The notes beneath the pieces are model-generated. The model had not been told where the DNA came from. It saw only the letters and a list, made by a program, of their open reading frames with translations, and ran no database searches. A stretch of DNA of 64,000 nt, taken from Gymnothorax reevesii. Taxonomy: Eukaryota > Chordata > Actinopteri > Anguilliformes > Muraenidae. Shown here piece by piece: positions 1 to 12,849 of this stretch. Every line of letters starts with the position of its first letter. Within the stretch, counting starts at the first letter, position 1. The position numbers and the translations under genes are program-made. The stretch lies in contig CM056583.1 in NCBI GenBank assembly GCA_029721435.1, positions 93,018,575 to 93,082,574 of the forward strand, written 5' to 3'.

Positions 1-2995
1 ATTACTCTAAGCTAGAGACTTGAGACCAATTCCATTCCATTCATTCTATTTCAAAGATCTGTGATTCCGGCAAGTCATCATTTTATTAATGACCTTTCAT
101 TTGTTTTATTTTTTTGTCTATCTGCCTGCTAACATTATAACTCAAAAAGTTATGAACGGATTGCTACAAAATTTGGTCAGATGGTAGCTGTTAGTCCAAG
201 GATGAGTTGATTCAATTTTGTAATGTCATCCGGAACATATTCTGGATTGTAGATCTGCAAGAACCAATAATACTGACATGTAGTGTGGCGGAGGTATTTG
301 CTCTGCCGAAGTCCTTCAAGTTATAAAATGTGCATATGCAAAATCCACTTGATTTGCGTAAATTTTTGAGAGCACTGAAAATATTTTGCCTTATATTTAT
401 GCCTTGGAAGCAATTTACTGCGTAAATCCTGATATGGTGGGAAGATTCACTCAGGGAATATCGTACTCCACCAAATAATCGTCCTCACTGTCAAAATAAT
501 TATTCTAGAAGATTGAAAACTCTGCACGCCGCACCAGTGACTTTCATCAGTCATTGTGTACAAAGTGCATCAGAAGAAACGGGGCTGGTGACGAGCCTCT
601 GTGGGAGTCATTAAAACAGGATTACATAGGGTGTGCACACGGCTTAGTGGAGGCGAATAATGCAGCAGCGAAAAAAATGCAATAGGACCATTAGAGGAAG
701 GACAAGCTCTTAAAAGAGCATGTGAGAGAAGAGGGGTCGTTCCCAATTCTGTTTTATCCTCTCCTCCCCCTCCACAGGAAGTAAAGGGACTGACGCCACG
801 GCTGTGAAACTGGGGGACATTCCCCCTAAAACCGTCCTCTCTGATACGGTCAGCTATTAATGGCTACTCCCTGCTGCCATAGGGAAACATACAGTAAAAA
901 TATGTCACTGTCCCATGAATTATGATGCTTACTGTAAATCGGGTGCTCATTTTTCTCCTGGAGCGTGATGACGGACGCTGCTGGCTGGGCTTTCAGTGAA
1001 ATGGATCTGAGGATGAGGGAGCCAGTAACCAGCTGAGAGATGAGCTTGGAGGAACGACACAAATGTGCTGGAGTCTTGTGGCGTTTGATGGTGGTTAAAC
1101 GTCTGAAGTTTTCCAATTAAACCAGAGAGGCTGGAGCTTCGACAGGAAACGTTGCCACGGTTACAGATCTGAGCAATCCGCTGGCCTCTGAGGGCGATTT
1201 TCCATGATTTGACTGCTGTAGCATCATAAAACAGTAAAACCATTAAACATCTGCAGCTGCTCTTGCACCACATTTTTGGGGGGTAAGATTTCTTATCGCA
1301 CTTTTTGCAGAGAAGTGTTTTCACAAAACCAGCAATCTGCTCATTAAGGGGAGGTGCAACTCAGAAAATGGCCAAAATCTGACGGCGTGATTATATGTTT
1401 ATTCGGTGCTGTTTTGAGTACTTTGAGAAATCTATGTTCATGCCCAAAATTAATCACTAAACATATTAAAATGTATATTTTGAGCCATATTCCTTCAAGA
1501 TCTGATTAAATTTGCTTAAAATTTATTCAGGAGAGTAAAAAGAAGGATTTTCATAACAATATTACTATAATTAGGCACCAATCCCATGTTTTTGTTTTTT
1601 TATTTTCTTCATCAACTTGGGATACAATTGGTTAAGTAAAATGGTTTCCTAAAAAAAAACACTTTCAACCCTTCAATGGAGAGAGAGAGTTATCTCTGAC
1701 TGTGCATAAATGCTCGTCTTTCTATAAAGGGGATACAATCTCGTCTCTGCCCATAAAAAAGCAAAGTTACGCAGTAAAACTCCCAGGGCTGAATCAACAG
1801 AATATATGAGTCATGGAGGAACAGTAGCCTATAACTTAAAAGTTCATTCGGTCAAAGGTTCCATATCTCAGTGAGTTTATTGTTAGATTTTCCTTTGTCA
1901 TCCTCACTGGTCATTTCTTGAGAGCTAGAGAGCAGGGACACAGGAAAATGGCCGTTGCCTCACCGCTGGTGACAATTCAATGTAGCCTGTGTCCTTTGGG
2001 CCGAGCTGTTTTATCCCCCTGCAGATCCCTAAATTGACTTTTATCTATTTATGATGGCTTACCGCTTTGAAAAAATAAAAGCTCAGCAGAGATGGGCGTT
2101 ATATACAGCAGGCCTCAGCAATGACAGCCAAACGTCTGCACCAGAGGGACTCAAAGATTCCCAACCAATAAATCTGCCCTGGTTTTTGTTCTCCCATTTC
2201 AGAGTCGTTATTGGCATTATTAAAATGTACAACATGATCTGACAGGAGATGTGAAGACTTCCTAAAACCCACCCACATTCTGACAAATGACTCTGACAGG
2301 CAATGTACTCATGCAGTTTGCTCCTGCAGAGCTCTAAATGAAATGGACTGCACCGCAAATTCAGATGTAAAATATTCATTCTACAAACTGCATCATGATT
2401 CGCCACCCTTCACGTGCCGTGCAGAATTTTCACAGACATTTATTCTCAGTTTATTCCTCCTGAATTACCCCTCTGAATTTGGACAGGCCAGCTGTAATTT
2501 CGAGCCTGTCACTTCCCTGAGGGCACAAGCTGCACCATCTTGTCTCATACTAGATGATGAATGTGTCTCCAGAAAGGCGTGCGGCAGCTACAGCCGTGCC
2601 AAGCCATATGCAAGCTGAACGGGAGTTAAAGGGTTTTCAGCTCCAGCTCCAGAAGGCTGCAGTCCCTTCAGGTCTGTTTAATTTTTCTGTCATCATCAGC
2701 CAGTGTAGGTCTGCGAAATCAGGTGTGCTGTCTCGGTAAAACTTCGCGAAATAAGATGCAGAAAAATCTGAGTCGTTATGAGGAATGAATGATGAACAGT
2801 TCTTGAGAAACCCCAAATCCAAGTGAATTAAGTAGCTCCTGATTAGTCAACTGATGAACAAATTAGGAACTAACTCCAAAAAACTGTTGGTATTTAGTTA
2901 ACGGGCAGTAATTGAATATCCTTCATTCAGATTTTATACAGTAGCTAATGATTAGTTAATTAGCTTTAGCAAAAAACTAGCTTTTTGCCAGCTGG
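1..2995. other. Unassigned AT-rich DNA, no gene recognised
   Basis: No recognisable coding exon, RNA gene, terminal inverted repeat or tandem array. The longest open frames (88 and 125 codons, both minus strand, overlapping between 850 and 1324) show no familiar motif and overlap one another in different frames, which is expected by chance. Probably intergenic or intronic. Confidence 0.6.
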
Positions 2996-3002
2996 TCATA
3001 CA

Positions 3003-4660
3003 GTATGCTGGGCCTTTTATAGGCAGGTTATGGACAGTGTCTCTTAGCAGCTGATTTTATGCTGGGCCTTTTATAGCCATGTTATGGACAGTGTCCCTGA
3101 CCAGCTGATTTTATGCTGGGCCTTTTATAGGCAGGTTATGGACAGTGTCCCTAAGCAGCTGATTTTATACTTGGCCTTTTATAGGCATGTTATGGACAGT
3201 GTCTCTGACCAGCTGATTATATACTGGGCCTTTTATAGGCATTTTATGGACAGTGTCTCTGACCAGCTGATTATATACTGGGCCTTTTATATGCAGGTTA
3301 TGTACAGAGTCTCTTAGCAGCTGATTTTGTACTGGGCCTTTCATAGGCATGTTATGGACAGTGTCTCTGACTGGCTGATTTTAAGTTGGGCCTTTTGTTG
3401 GCATGTTATGGACAGTATCCCTGATCGGCTGATTTTATGCTGGGCCTTTTACAGGCATGTTATGGACAGTGTCTCTGACTGGCTGATTATATACTGGGCC
3501 TTTTGTAGGCATGTAATGGACAGTGTCCCTGAGCAGCTGATTATATACTGGGCCTTTTATAGATATGTAATGGACAGTGTCTCTTAGCAGCTGATTATAT
3601 ACTGGGCCTTTTATAGGCATGTTATGGACAGTGTCCCTGGCTGGCTGATTTTATGCTGGGCCTTTTATAGGCATGTTATGGACAGTATCCCTGACCAGCT
3701 GATTTTATGCTGGGCCTTTTACAGGCATGTTATGGACAGTGTCTCTGACTGGCTGATTATATACTGGGCCTTTTATAGGCATGTAATGGACAGTGTCCTT
3801 GAGCAGCTGAGTATATACTGGGCCCTTTATAGGCATGTTATGGACAGTGTCCCTGACTGGCTGATTTTATGCTGGGCCTTTTATAGGCATGTTATGGACA
3901 GTGTCCCTGAGCAGCTGATTATATACTGGGCCTTTTATAGGCATGTAATGGACAGTGTCCCTGAGCAGCTGATTATATACTGGGCCTTTTATGAATATGT
4001 AATGGACAGTGTCTCTTAGCAGCTGATTATATACTGGGCCTTTTATAGGCATGTTATGGACAGTGTCCCTGACTGGCTGATTTTATGCTGGGCCTTTTAT
4101 AGGCATGTTATGGACAGTGTCTCTGACTGGCTGATTTTATGCTGGGCCTTTTATAGGCATGTTATGGACAGTGTCTCTGACTGGCTGATTATATACTGGG
4201 CCTTTTATAGGCATGTAATGGACAGTGTCCTTGAGCAGCTGAGTATATACTGGGCCCTTTATAGGCATGTTATGGACAGTGTCCCTGACTGGCTGATTTT
4301 ATGCTGGGCCTTTTATAGGCATGTTATGGACAGTGTCCCTGAGCAGCTGATTATATACTGGGCCTTTTATAGGCATGTAATGGACAGTGTCCCTGAGCAG
4401 CTGATTATATACTGGGCCTTTTATGAATATGTAATGGACAGTGTCTCTTAGCAGCTGATTATATACTGGGCCTTTTATAGGCATGTTATGGACAGTGTCC
4501 CTGACTGGCTGATTTTATGCTGGGCCTTTTATAGGCATGTTATGGACAGTGTCTCTGACTGGCTGATTTTATGCTGGGCCTTTTATAGGCATGTTATGGA
4601 CAGTGTCCCTGAGCAGCCGATTATATACTGGGCCTTTTATAGGTATGTCACAGGCACTGC
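3003..4660. repeat. 54-bp minisatellite with 432-bp higher-order repeat
   Basis: About 30 tandem copies of a 54-bp unit built around CTGGGCCTTTTATAGGCATG and TTATGGACAGTGTC. Units differ at diagnostic sites (CCTGACTGGCTG, CCTGAGCAGCTG, TCTTAGCAGCTG). From about 3558 a block of eight units repeats: the variant TATGTAATGGACAGTGTCTC followed by TTAGCAG recurs at about 3558, 3990 and 4422, exactly 432 bp apart. Because 54 is divisible by 3, long open frames run through on both strands with an 18-residue period. The 'TCTTAG' variant introduces a stop once per 432-bp block, and no start, splice or flanking coding signal supports a gene. Confidence 0.95.
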
Positions 4661-6300
4661 ATTTTACTAGCGGATCGTATATGGGAAATGTTTCTGTGAG
4701 GTAAAATTTTCTTATTCTGGAATGTAGACTCACTGAGGTTGCCATGCACGGGTGCTCCAAAAAAATCACAGAAACGGTTTTTTCCACCTGTCCCTCAATA
4801 AAAAGCTCTAATGCCACATTATCTTTCAGCTCTTTCACAGCCTTTTAGCAGTCTTATCCAAAAATCCCATAAAGGATTTCTGGGGATTAAGGCTACTAAA
4901 CTGTTTAAAGCCTTTTCCCCCCTAGAGGAATCGAACGAATTAGAGATTTGGTTGTATTTCTTTTTCTTTGTTAGAAGGACAGGAAAATTCAGTTTCATCC
5001 CCTGGCTTTTCTCCGTGCCAGAGACAGAGGAGAGAGACTCGCTGTATTTCGGTCAGTCCTCCCGTAGACCCTACACAGAACACGCTGTGCTGATTTCAGC
5101 ATTCGTATCTCGCAATTCAGCACTGCCGGCAGAAGATTTGTGCATGCCGCTGAAGTGAGCCAGGTTCTCTCCCACTGCTTTGCTGCCTGTTTCATTCAGA
5201 GGCATCTTTGCTTTTCTTTTCTTCTGTTTTGGATTCCGTCTCGGGCGTCTGTGCATCCTGTAATGGATTAGCAGCCTTTCTCGCAGCCCTCTCTCCCAAT
5301 ACAAACCGGAGCCTAAAGTTGAACTGGGCAAAAACCAAATTCAAAACGGGCATTGTCACCTCAAGTATTGTACCATGGAATATTTACAGATTTTGGTTGT
5401 GTAGGTAAGACGCTTGTTCATTGGCAAGTCCTTACAAAGAATTAGACTGTGTTCTCACCACAGCCTCTACTAGCATTGAATGCTCAAATGTGGCATTATA
5501 CGAAACATTGCTTTCCAAGGTCATTTCTGCTGTGATCCCAGACAATGCATAACTTCAGGTTTTTACTACTGAACATTTATTAACACAATATTGAAACATT
5601 TGGTTCAATTTAATCTCGTAAAAATTATAGGTCACGTCATACAGTTCAAGGCTCCTGTTCGCTCTCCTCTGATGCTGAATAGGGATAAACTGGATTGATG
5701 GTTCATAAAGCCTGGTGGAGATTCTGCACTGGCTCCGCGACGTGCTCCTCCTGTCTCATCTGAGATGGAGTTCCTGAGTTTTAGAGTAGGAGGTTAAAGT
5801 GCTGATGATGCCAAAATAAAAGTACAAAAAGATCTCAAAAAATTTAAGTAGTAAGGTACTGGAAGGGTTGTGTCATAGCTGCTCCAGTCGGAAAGAAACA
5901 ATAACATGGAGCAAACGTTTCAAAATTATATTTCTCTTGCGCCACTGAGAGTCTTGTCGCGCTCAGCCATCTTGACTGTGACATCATCACAAAAACTCTT
6001 GCGAACCCATTCCACGCATTTCAACGGAAGGATATGGCAGAGCAGATATTACCGAATGATGCCATTGTGTGCTAAGCACATATTTTTCACTCTCAGGGAA
6101 CCTGCTAATTCAATCAATTACTGCAAGAAAAAAAATAACTCCTGTTTGAGTTTACTCGCATTTTCCATTACTTATCGGACTCAAAGTTTGTGCTATACAT
6201 CAACCAAATACAATCCATGATCCACGATTAGAGATCCTTTTTATCCCATAAATGTCGGTGACATATTATTTGAAAAATTTAAAAAAGCTTCTAGTTAGCC
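4661..6300. other. Unassigned unique-looking DNA
   Basis: Follows the truncated last unit of the 54-bp array. Several short open frames on both strands overlap one another (between about 4811 and 5408, and at 5906-6220). None shows a motif I recognise. No tandem repeat or transposon end was seen. Confidence 0.5.
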
Positions 6301-6307
6301 GGCAGTC

Positions 6308-6459
6308 TATTCAAGTCAATGGAATGAGCTAGCTAGCATGCTGACGCATTTCGCCATTAAAAGTTTCTACCGAAACAGTCACTCTAATAACTTATTATTT
6401 AAATGGCAAAAAGAACAAGCATGCTAGCTAGGGAATTATTTATCCCACTGACTTGAATA
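6308..6459. repeat. Imperfect inverted repeat, possible small foldback element
   Basis: A left arm at 6308-6342 (TATTCAAGTCAATGG through AGCTAGCATGCT) and a right arm at 6418-6459 (AGCATGCTAGCTAGG through CTGACTTGAATA) are reverse complements with several mismatches and a small insertion. About 75 bp separate the arms. This could be the centre of a MITE-like element or a chance hairpin. No target-site duplication was resolved. Confidence 0.45.
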
Positions 6460-6464
6460 AACCG

Positions 6465-7045
6465 CAAACTGCAAACATAATGGTTATCGGTTCCCAGCAG
6501 GAGGATTGAAAACACTACCCTGTTTGCCAATGAACGCAATCTGACTGATCGCAACGCGAGAAAGCTGTATTACACCTGTATAATGCCAAACCTGTATCTC
6601 ACAGGTGGTATCACACCAATATTTCATCACTTGTGGGAAAAAAATAATCAGACAACCTGTTTGGAGAATGTGACAGGGTTAAGGTTAGGGTGCAGTACAA
6701 TCAGGATGTTTCAGAGCAGGAACATGATCACAATGGGCACAGCACAGGACTGAAGACTCGCAAAAATCACGCAAAACGGAGTTCTTTGGACTAAAACCTG
6801 TTGCCCTTGTTTTCGACCAAATTCCAGCAACTCAGTTGGACGGCATTTTCCATGAAATGCTGGAGCGAGTTCTCCACAAAATTATTCCTCGGCCCTAATT
6901 GCTTGTTACCAATCACGACCGGTTCTTGCGCTTCCGTCATTACCGCCTTCTTGCTCACAGGCCCGAGCCTCAGAGGCTATTGATTTTTTTTTTGCGGTTG
7001 TCTGCAGCTCCGACAGGAAAATACGCATGAGCGCCGTTTCGTCAT
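6465..7045. other. Unassigned DNA
   Basis: No recognisable gene or repeat family. A 60-codon open frame at 6801-6983 has no features that support it as coding. Confidence 0.5.
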
Positions 7046-7048
7046 GCC

Positions 7049-7073
7049 TATATATATATATATATATATATAT
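7049..7073. repeat. (TA)n microsatellite
   Basis: About 12 uninterrupted TA dinucleotides, flanked on both sides by a GCCTATA sequence. Confidence 0.95.
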
Positions 7074-7424
7074 GCCTATATATGGAGCTCACTTCCGGGG
7101 GTTGGGAGTCTATTGAACCAATTAAGTTGAGTGGTTCAGGAGAGGCCCAACTGTAGAGTATCCCTTTTAACACTGTGTAAACCCCAGGACCAATCAGTAA
7201 CAACTTCTGATAACATTAAAGAAATCAAATGCAAATGTCTGTACTTGTAAAACGTATAAAGTTTCTTACGAAATTAAGGAATTTTAGAACTCTGCATCAG
7301 CTTTTGTTCCCGCGGCCGACTGTGTAATAAAATTTTTCCAGCTTTTGCTACAAACATCGAAGACTGTATCTTCATCTGGACAACGTTCTTTGGTATTTAT
7401 TTACTAACAAAACCCTCACACACT

Positions 7425-7516
7425 CTCCCACACACACACACAGACGCTCTCTCATTCCTTTACACCAGCTTGTGTACACTCATGCGTGTGCGCACACACA
7501 CACACACACACACACA
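7425..7516. repeat. Two (CA)n microsatellites
   Basis: CA runs at about 7428-7442 and 7493-7516, separated by about 50 bp of pyrimidine-rich sequence. These are simple dinucleotide repeats. Confidence 0.9.
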
Positions 7517-9528
7517 ACACCTTGATTTTGTTATTTATTGTGGGCACATCAAATACACTTAAATTAGTTCCCAACCTCTGACCTGGACCTTCATCGACAG
7601 ACAGTATGAAACAATGGATGTAACGTTAGTCTCAGTGACATCAACCATAGAGTTTTTAAAAGCCAAAATGAAACTCAGTTGGTGCTTTTAGGTGCTCATA
7701 GCCTTTGCTATCTTGGTAGTGCCTGGTTCTACCTAACCCTTGGCTCATCCAAAAATGGGCAAAGAGGTATAGCATTGGTGGACCTGAGCGTCTAATGAAG
7801 CACAGTTGTGAAACACCCAAACCAATCTCCATGCTACCAAGTAAGCTATGGCCAAGATTCTCAATTATCTCGCTCCGTTGTGTTATTCCCTGAGAGAGTG
7901 AACGGGTGTGTTGCTCAGCTTTCTAACATACCTTAACCAAGTCAAGCATTAAGATCACGTTAACGGAAGTATGGCTAATTTAACATTATCATTGCAAAAT
8001 GTTTGCTAACTACATGGTGGACCTTTTTTATATACCTCACATAGGCTTACTTTGTTCAAAAGTATTATTGCCCAAAATTTGAACACTTCTCTTCCTACTA
8101 TGTTTGACTTTGATGCATGCCTGTTTAATTAGCTACTGTGACTAGCTTGCACTTTCTTTAGCATTGATAGCACAGCTGGGCTTCCAGCTCAAAGGCTAAA
8201 CCAAACGAGCTAAATAACCAGGCTTGTGGACCTCCAAGCTCTCGCTTTCTCAGTATTCGCCAGCTATCCCTGCAACTCGCCTCTTTTCTGCTGGGTTGTA
8301 AAATTCATGGTACTTCTGATATAAATGTTTTCTGTTGTATTTGGAAAATTATTTAGGTTTATGTGGCTAGCTAGCTTTTGGAGGAAATCTGGTGCTCTGG
8401 AATAGTTTTTCAATGTCGACCCGTCTAAAATCAGACTTACCCATCCCAGTGTCTCAAAAAAACATTCCCAATCTCAACTAAGAAAAGACAGATGGCCAGT
8501 TAATACTATGCTGGGTAGCCTTTGTAAAATGTATAGCTAGTTACTGGGATCGTTAGCTCATGCTAATGTCCTGTAGGTTACATTACTTCACTCGCTTGCT
8601 TAGCTGATATACAGCTTTATTTCTCTATCTTCTTTCTATTACCAAACACAATTACAATGACTTTGAGATGGCTCGGTATATGTCTGTGAGCAATAAATTA
8701 TTAAATACTCAATGCTTACATTTTGTTATTATCAGTGTTTCTTCCTTCGCAATAGGTCATACTGGCGCACCTCATGTACATCTGTGTAGCTACCGCATAT
8801 GTACTGAACTCGTGAATGAGCTCAGAGGGAGGGAGCAGTGGGGATGGAGGTGTTTATAATCAAAAGCACTTTGTCTTGCGCTTTTCTCCAGAATTATCTA
8901 CTGAAGCTTTAATTGTGTTAAATTTGAAGCCTTAATACAATGTAAACAGGTGAGTTGTATGTTTTATAAAATGGGAACTTTTACTGCAGAAACTAAACAA
9001 CTTTTTAACCTGGTGGTAAAAAAGTTTATTTCTGTTGTAAAGTTGGGTTTTTTTTTTAACATGTAGGTCAATGAAGATTGACTCAGTTTTGCAGCCAGCT
9101 TCAAGTGGCCATTTGAGGAAGTTCTGTGTTGGCCTCACTTTTCAGCCTTGGAGGGTGCCGCTTTCCTTCACCATAAACCCGACACAACAGACCATAACAC
9201 AACCATAACCTTAACTCCAAACCGTAAGGTAGCTCAGCAACCTTTTGGGGAACAAAACCCGATGAAGATGAAGAAATCTGGTATTCCATCACTCTGGGGG
9301 ACATTTGGGGACACACAGACCCCGTTTTATTTGGTTTTAACATCCGTTTTTGGTGATCGGATCAGAAGTGGTCAGCACTAAATGTAAGTGTGAACGCGGT
9401 CCAAGAAGCTTAGCGATTCGATCGCTCAAACCACTTGCAGAGGTGGTCTGAGACACATCTGACCATACATATTTGGTAGTGTAAACACAATTCTGACTGG
9501 ATGTGTCCCCAAAGAGGACATAACCGGT
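7517..9528. other. Unassigned DNA; right part may be an old repeat
   Basis: No gene recognised. From about 9130 the sequence has features seen in dispersed fish repeats (phrases such as AGTGTGAACGCGGTC and repeated 'gtgtaaac' words that recur near 9880 and 10510). This suggests an older dispersed element into which the 9919-10472 element was inserted. That is inference from wording, not from a defined terminus. Confidence 0.35.
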
Positions 9529-9579
9529 AAACGCCATCAATGTTTAAACGTCATCAGTGTTTAAACACCATCAGTGTTT
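9529..9579. repeat. 17-bp tandem repeat, three copies
   Basis: Three back-to-back copies of a 17-bp unit of the type AAACGCCATCAATGTTT at 9529, 9546 and 9563, with one or two substitutions each. Confidence 0.85.
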
Positions 9580-9915
9580 GCCACGAACACGTGATCAGTT
9601 TCCTCTTCCGTGCAATCCTGTGTGCTTATGCTAGTTGTAGATGTGCCGGTCTGGCTAATTTCAATCACTGAAATATCCCGAAAATGTGAACTATAAGCTG
9701 AAGCATATTAGACTGCCCAAAAAGCAATGAAACGATGTGAAATGCGGTCAAAATCTCAGCTTCGTCTGGCGGGAACCACTGCTGTTGTTTTTATATGACA
9801 TATTAACTGCACACCGGGTTTCAGCGAAAGTTGCATAGTAAGCAACAAAATCCAAACAAGAGTGGTCAGCTGGACCACAAGTGTAAACAGCAACGTGTCT
9901 CGCCTGACCAGTTGT

Positions 9916-10472
9916 CATCATAGACTGTATAAAAAGATGAATGCAGCACCCGGGTCTGAAAAGTGAGGGCAATGCTGAAATCTCTGAAAATTGCATTCTA
10001 TTTAATCACCAGTAGATGGCGACGTCGGTGGTTGCAGAAAGAAGTTCAATGCTATAGAAGTCTATGAGGAAATGACCATACTTTCCCACCTGATTTATTA
10101 TTTCAATAATGATTTTCCACATTATTTTATGGTATCTATCGCAAGTTTCAAGTCTCCTTCAACATATCATGATGTTCATTATTGTAAATTATGGTCCCAA
10201 ATAGACTAGAATAAAGGATAAAGCCAGAATATGCTTTAGAGGTGTGGCTATTCTCTGGTCCTCTTCTGATACGGTCAGATCCACTCGTAGATCCACCGCT
10301 CGATCCTCACTGGATCTTCAATTCACACTCTCGTCCAATAGGAATCACATCTGGTTTCAAAATGACAAAATGGTGCTGTTCAAATTGCCAAAAATCGAGG
10401 CTTCCTAAATGGTTTGCTGAAACCAATGGGTGACGTCACGGTTGCTTCATCCATCTCTTTATACAGTTAATG
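9916..10472. mobile_element. MITE-like non-autonomous DNA transposon, ~0.55 kb
   Basis: The ends form terminal inverted repeats. The left end reads CATAGACTGTATAAAAAGAT from 9919; the reverse complement of the right end reads CATTAACTGTATAAAGAGAT, and similarity continues through GATGxAGCAxCC. A GTTGT pentanucleotide lies at 9911-9915 and again at 10473-10477, a candidate target-site duplication. It leaves three extra bases at the left end, so the exact boundary is uncertain. The interior has no transposase and no long open frame. The superfamily cannot be assigned from the termini alone. Confidence 0.65.
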
Positions 10473-10550
10473 GTTGTGTCCTAATCACCCAAAAAGCATT
10501 TTAAAACTGAGTGTAAATGTGGCCACACAAACACAAGCTCTCTCACAGAC

Positions 10551-10655
10551 ACACTGACATTCACCAGCAAGCTCAGAACACAGACACACTGACATTCACT
10601 GGCAAGCTCAGAACACAGACACACTGACATTCACCAGCAAGCCCAGAACACAGAC
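10551..10655. repeat. 35-bp tandem repeat, three copies
   Basis: Three head-to-tail 35-bp copies starting at 10551, 10586 and 10621, each beginning ACACTGACATTCAC and containing GCAAGCxCAGAACACAGAC, with about two differences between copies. Confidence 0.9.
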
Positions 10656-12641
10656 CAGGTCATCAGCTGAGATCTGGAGTGCTGATCGGAAGCCAGGCAG
10701 ACACATTGTATTCCTTACAAAAATATCCCTCAAACATGGAATGTAGCGACAATCAATGTGAATGATCTCGTCCTTCAATGGCAGACAAATATCCTGCAAT
10801 CAAGCTCTTCACTGGACTTTCCACAACAAAGGACTAACCAGGTCTGTGTTTCATTGGTTTTCTTGGGACATTCTTTCAGAATTTAATGGATGCCTTGAAG
10901 TGGAATTAGTCATGCATTTTCCCTGAAATTTTAATGATAGCGTATGTATGTATGTATATGTGTGTGTGTTTGTATGCATGTTTTATTGACCGGTCATGTA
11001 CAACTGAATCTAATTACCTTTAAGAAAAGACTATCACCATATTTTATGGTTTGACCTTTGAATGCATGGCTGACATCACAGGTTAATTAAAGTAGGTGAG
11101 AGTTTAATCATAATTTTATCAGTGTTTTCTGCGTGATGTTTGTGTAATTTATGGAGATGTATGCAGGCCAGTATTCCATTAAACAGTCACTTTAAGGGTC
11201 AAGAAATTCACTGACCCCAAGCCCAAACCATACAAATCTTGCTGAATTAATCTTAAGCTACATTTGAATCAATTTTATATCAGCATGAATTAATTTTGAT
11301 TTTCATTATTATTTTCTTTCTCTCTGTGGTAGCATCCTATCTTCCCTGTAACTTAGAATAAATTTTATTATTGCCTCATGGTCATTGTTGTTGTTAGTTT
11401 AGTTATGAAGTGCTGCACAAACTAACCCTATTGCAACCCACGGCCCTGGGATCAGGTCCAGAACTGAGATTCGTAATAACTGTCCTTTAAAAAAGGTGTG
11501 TAGCAGACGCGGCTACACAACTGTGGTGCTTTTTTTTTTTTTTAATGAGTGGGGGCTTGAGGATTCTGAAAGGGTAATTCATTTCATATTTTGTCCAAAC
11601 TATATCTGAAAAGCACAAATTTAAATTTAAACTTCTAATTATAGTAGCCCCCAGAAAGGACAAACAACATTTAAATGCTGCCGGGAAAACAGGTTTCCCT
11701 CCGCACCTGAATCGAGGCGGTGCGATCTCTCCAAAGACGCCAAGCACAACTCAATCAGTGCAACACAGCTGGAGTCAGCCTCGGCGCAGTTCCCAAGTCA
11801 GAAATAAACAATCCCTCTATAGCAGAATTTTAAGCTAATTATTTCATCAAATATCAATCCAAATGTCACCAACACAGCTCATGTCGCTACTGTAACCTGT
11901 TACAGCCAGACCCCCTCAAAAAACCCCCTCCGGCTCAAGGGGTTAAGAAAAAAAGGCCATGTCCCAAACATTATGGACTTACACATTATTATATTTGGCG
12001 ATGTCTAATATAAATGAAAACATGATGAGACACAGTAACTCAACAATTTGTTTCCGTAATTTTTCATAGGGCCTTTTCTAAGCTATTTGTCATCACTTTG
12101 TAATTACGACACGCTCAGGATCGCTCTGCTGTCGGCTACGGGAGAAATGGACCTCAGTCAATGTCATATTATTTCAGCACAATGGAAATATGTTTCTGTC
12201 ACTCTACGAGACATTAACATTCTGCGCTGGTGGCTGCCTGTCCAAGGTCATTTAATTGCACGTCCTGCTTTGCTGTAATGTTCTAAAAAATGAGGCGAGA
12301 AGCCTGTATTGGCTGAAACTAAGATGCTTTCTGTTCATTGTTATGCAGCAGTAGGCATCAGAGAGAACTGAAGTGGAGCTGCAAAGACCCGCCCAACGCA
12401 AAAATCAATATCTACAGACAGTTAAGCGGAGTATGGTGCAATATGCAGCAATGAGTTTCAAAAGATGTGGTCTACAGTTGCGCAGTTCTACTGTAATCTA
12501 CTGTAATCCCCTAACGATTCAGGCACAGCCATAAGTCACAGGATGTACATTAGTGAATGATATCAGCAGAGATTCTGAACTGCATTATAATTACATAGTT
12601 TTTAAAACAAATTCGCCAATTCAGCCACAAACTCCTAACTC
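10656..12641. other. Unassigned DNA
   Basis: No recognisable coding exon, RNA gene or defined element. It contains a short TATG/TGTG-rich stretch near 10945-10980 and a poly-T run near 11530. Open frames of 60-90 codons are unremarkable. Confidence 0.5.
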
Positions 12642-12748
12642 TTAAGCTGCTTTCGCACCGGACGCGAAACAAATTTTTTGCACGACAGATTTGCATTGAC
12701 TTTGAATTGCAAAAAATTAGTTTCGGGTCCAGTGAGAAAGCGGCTTTA
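12642..12748. mobile_element. ~100-bp MITE with TTA target-site duplication
   Basis: Terminal inverted repeats of about 36 bp occupy 12645-12680 and 12710-12745. The left reads AGCTGCTTTCGCACCGGACG; the right, reverse complemented, reads AGCCGCTTTCTCACTGGACC. They agree at roughly 31 of 36 positions. TTA lies immediately outside both ends (12642-12644 and 12746-12748). A 3-bp TTA/TAA duplication is characteristic of PIF/Harbinger-type elements, so assignment to that superfamily is likely but inferred. No coding capacity; almost the whole element is terminal repeat. Confidence 0.75.
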
Positions 12749-12849
12749 GCAAAGAGTTTTGTAAAGGACATATGAGAACAATGACAAAAGGCTAAATGCA
12801 AACCTGCAACATCGTTAAGATTAAATTACATCGCGAGAGTCGTAACCTT

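Noticed and set aside
850..1324. Two overlapping minus-strand frames of 88 and 125 codons as a host gene
   Set aside because: They overlap in different frames, have no recognisable domain and no visible splice-site-bounded exon structure.
3084..4670. MDSVPDWLILCWAFYRHV repeat protein
   Set aside because: Translation of a 54-bp minisatellite; stops occur each 432-bp block and a minus-strand frame is equally open.
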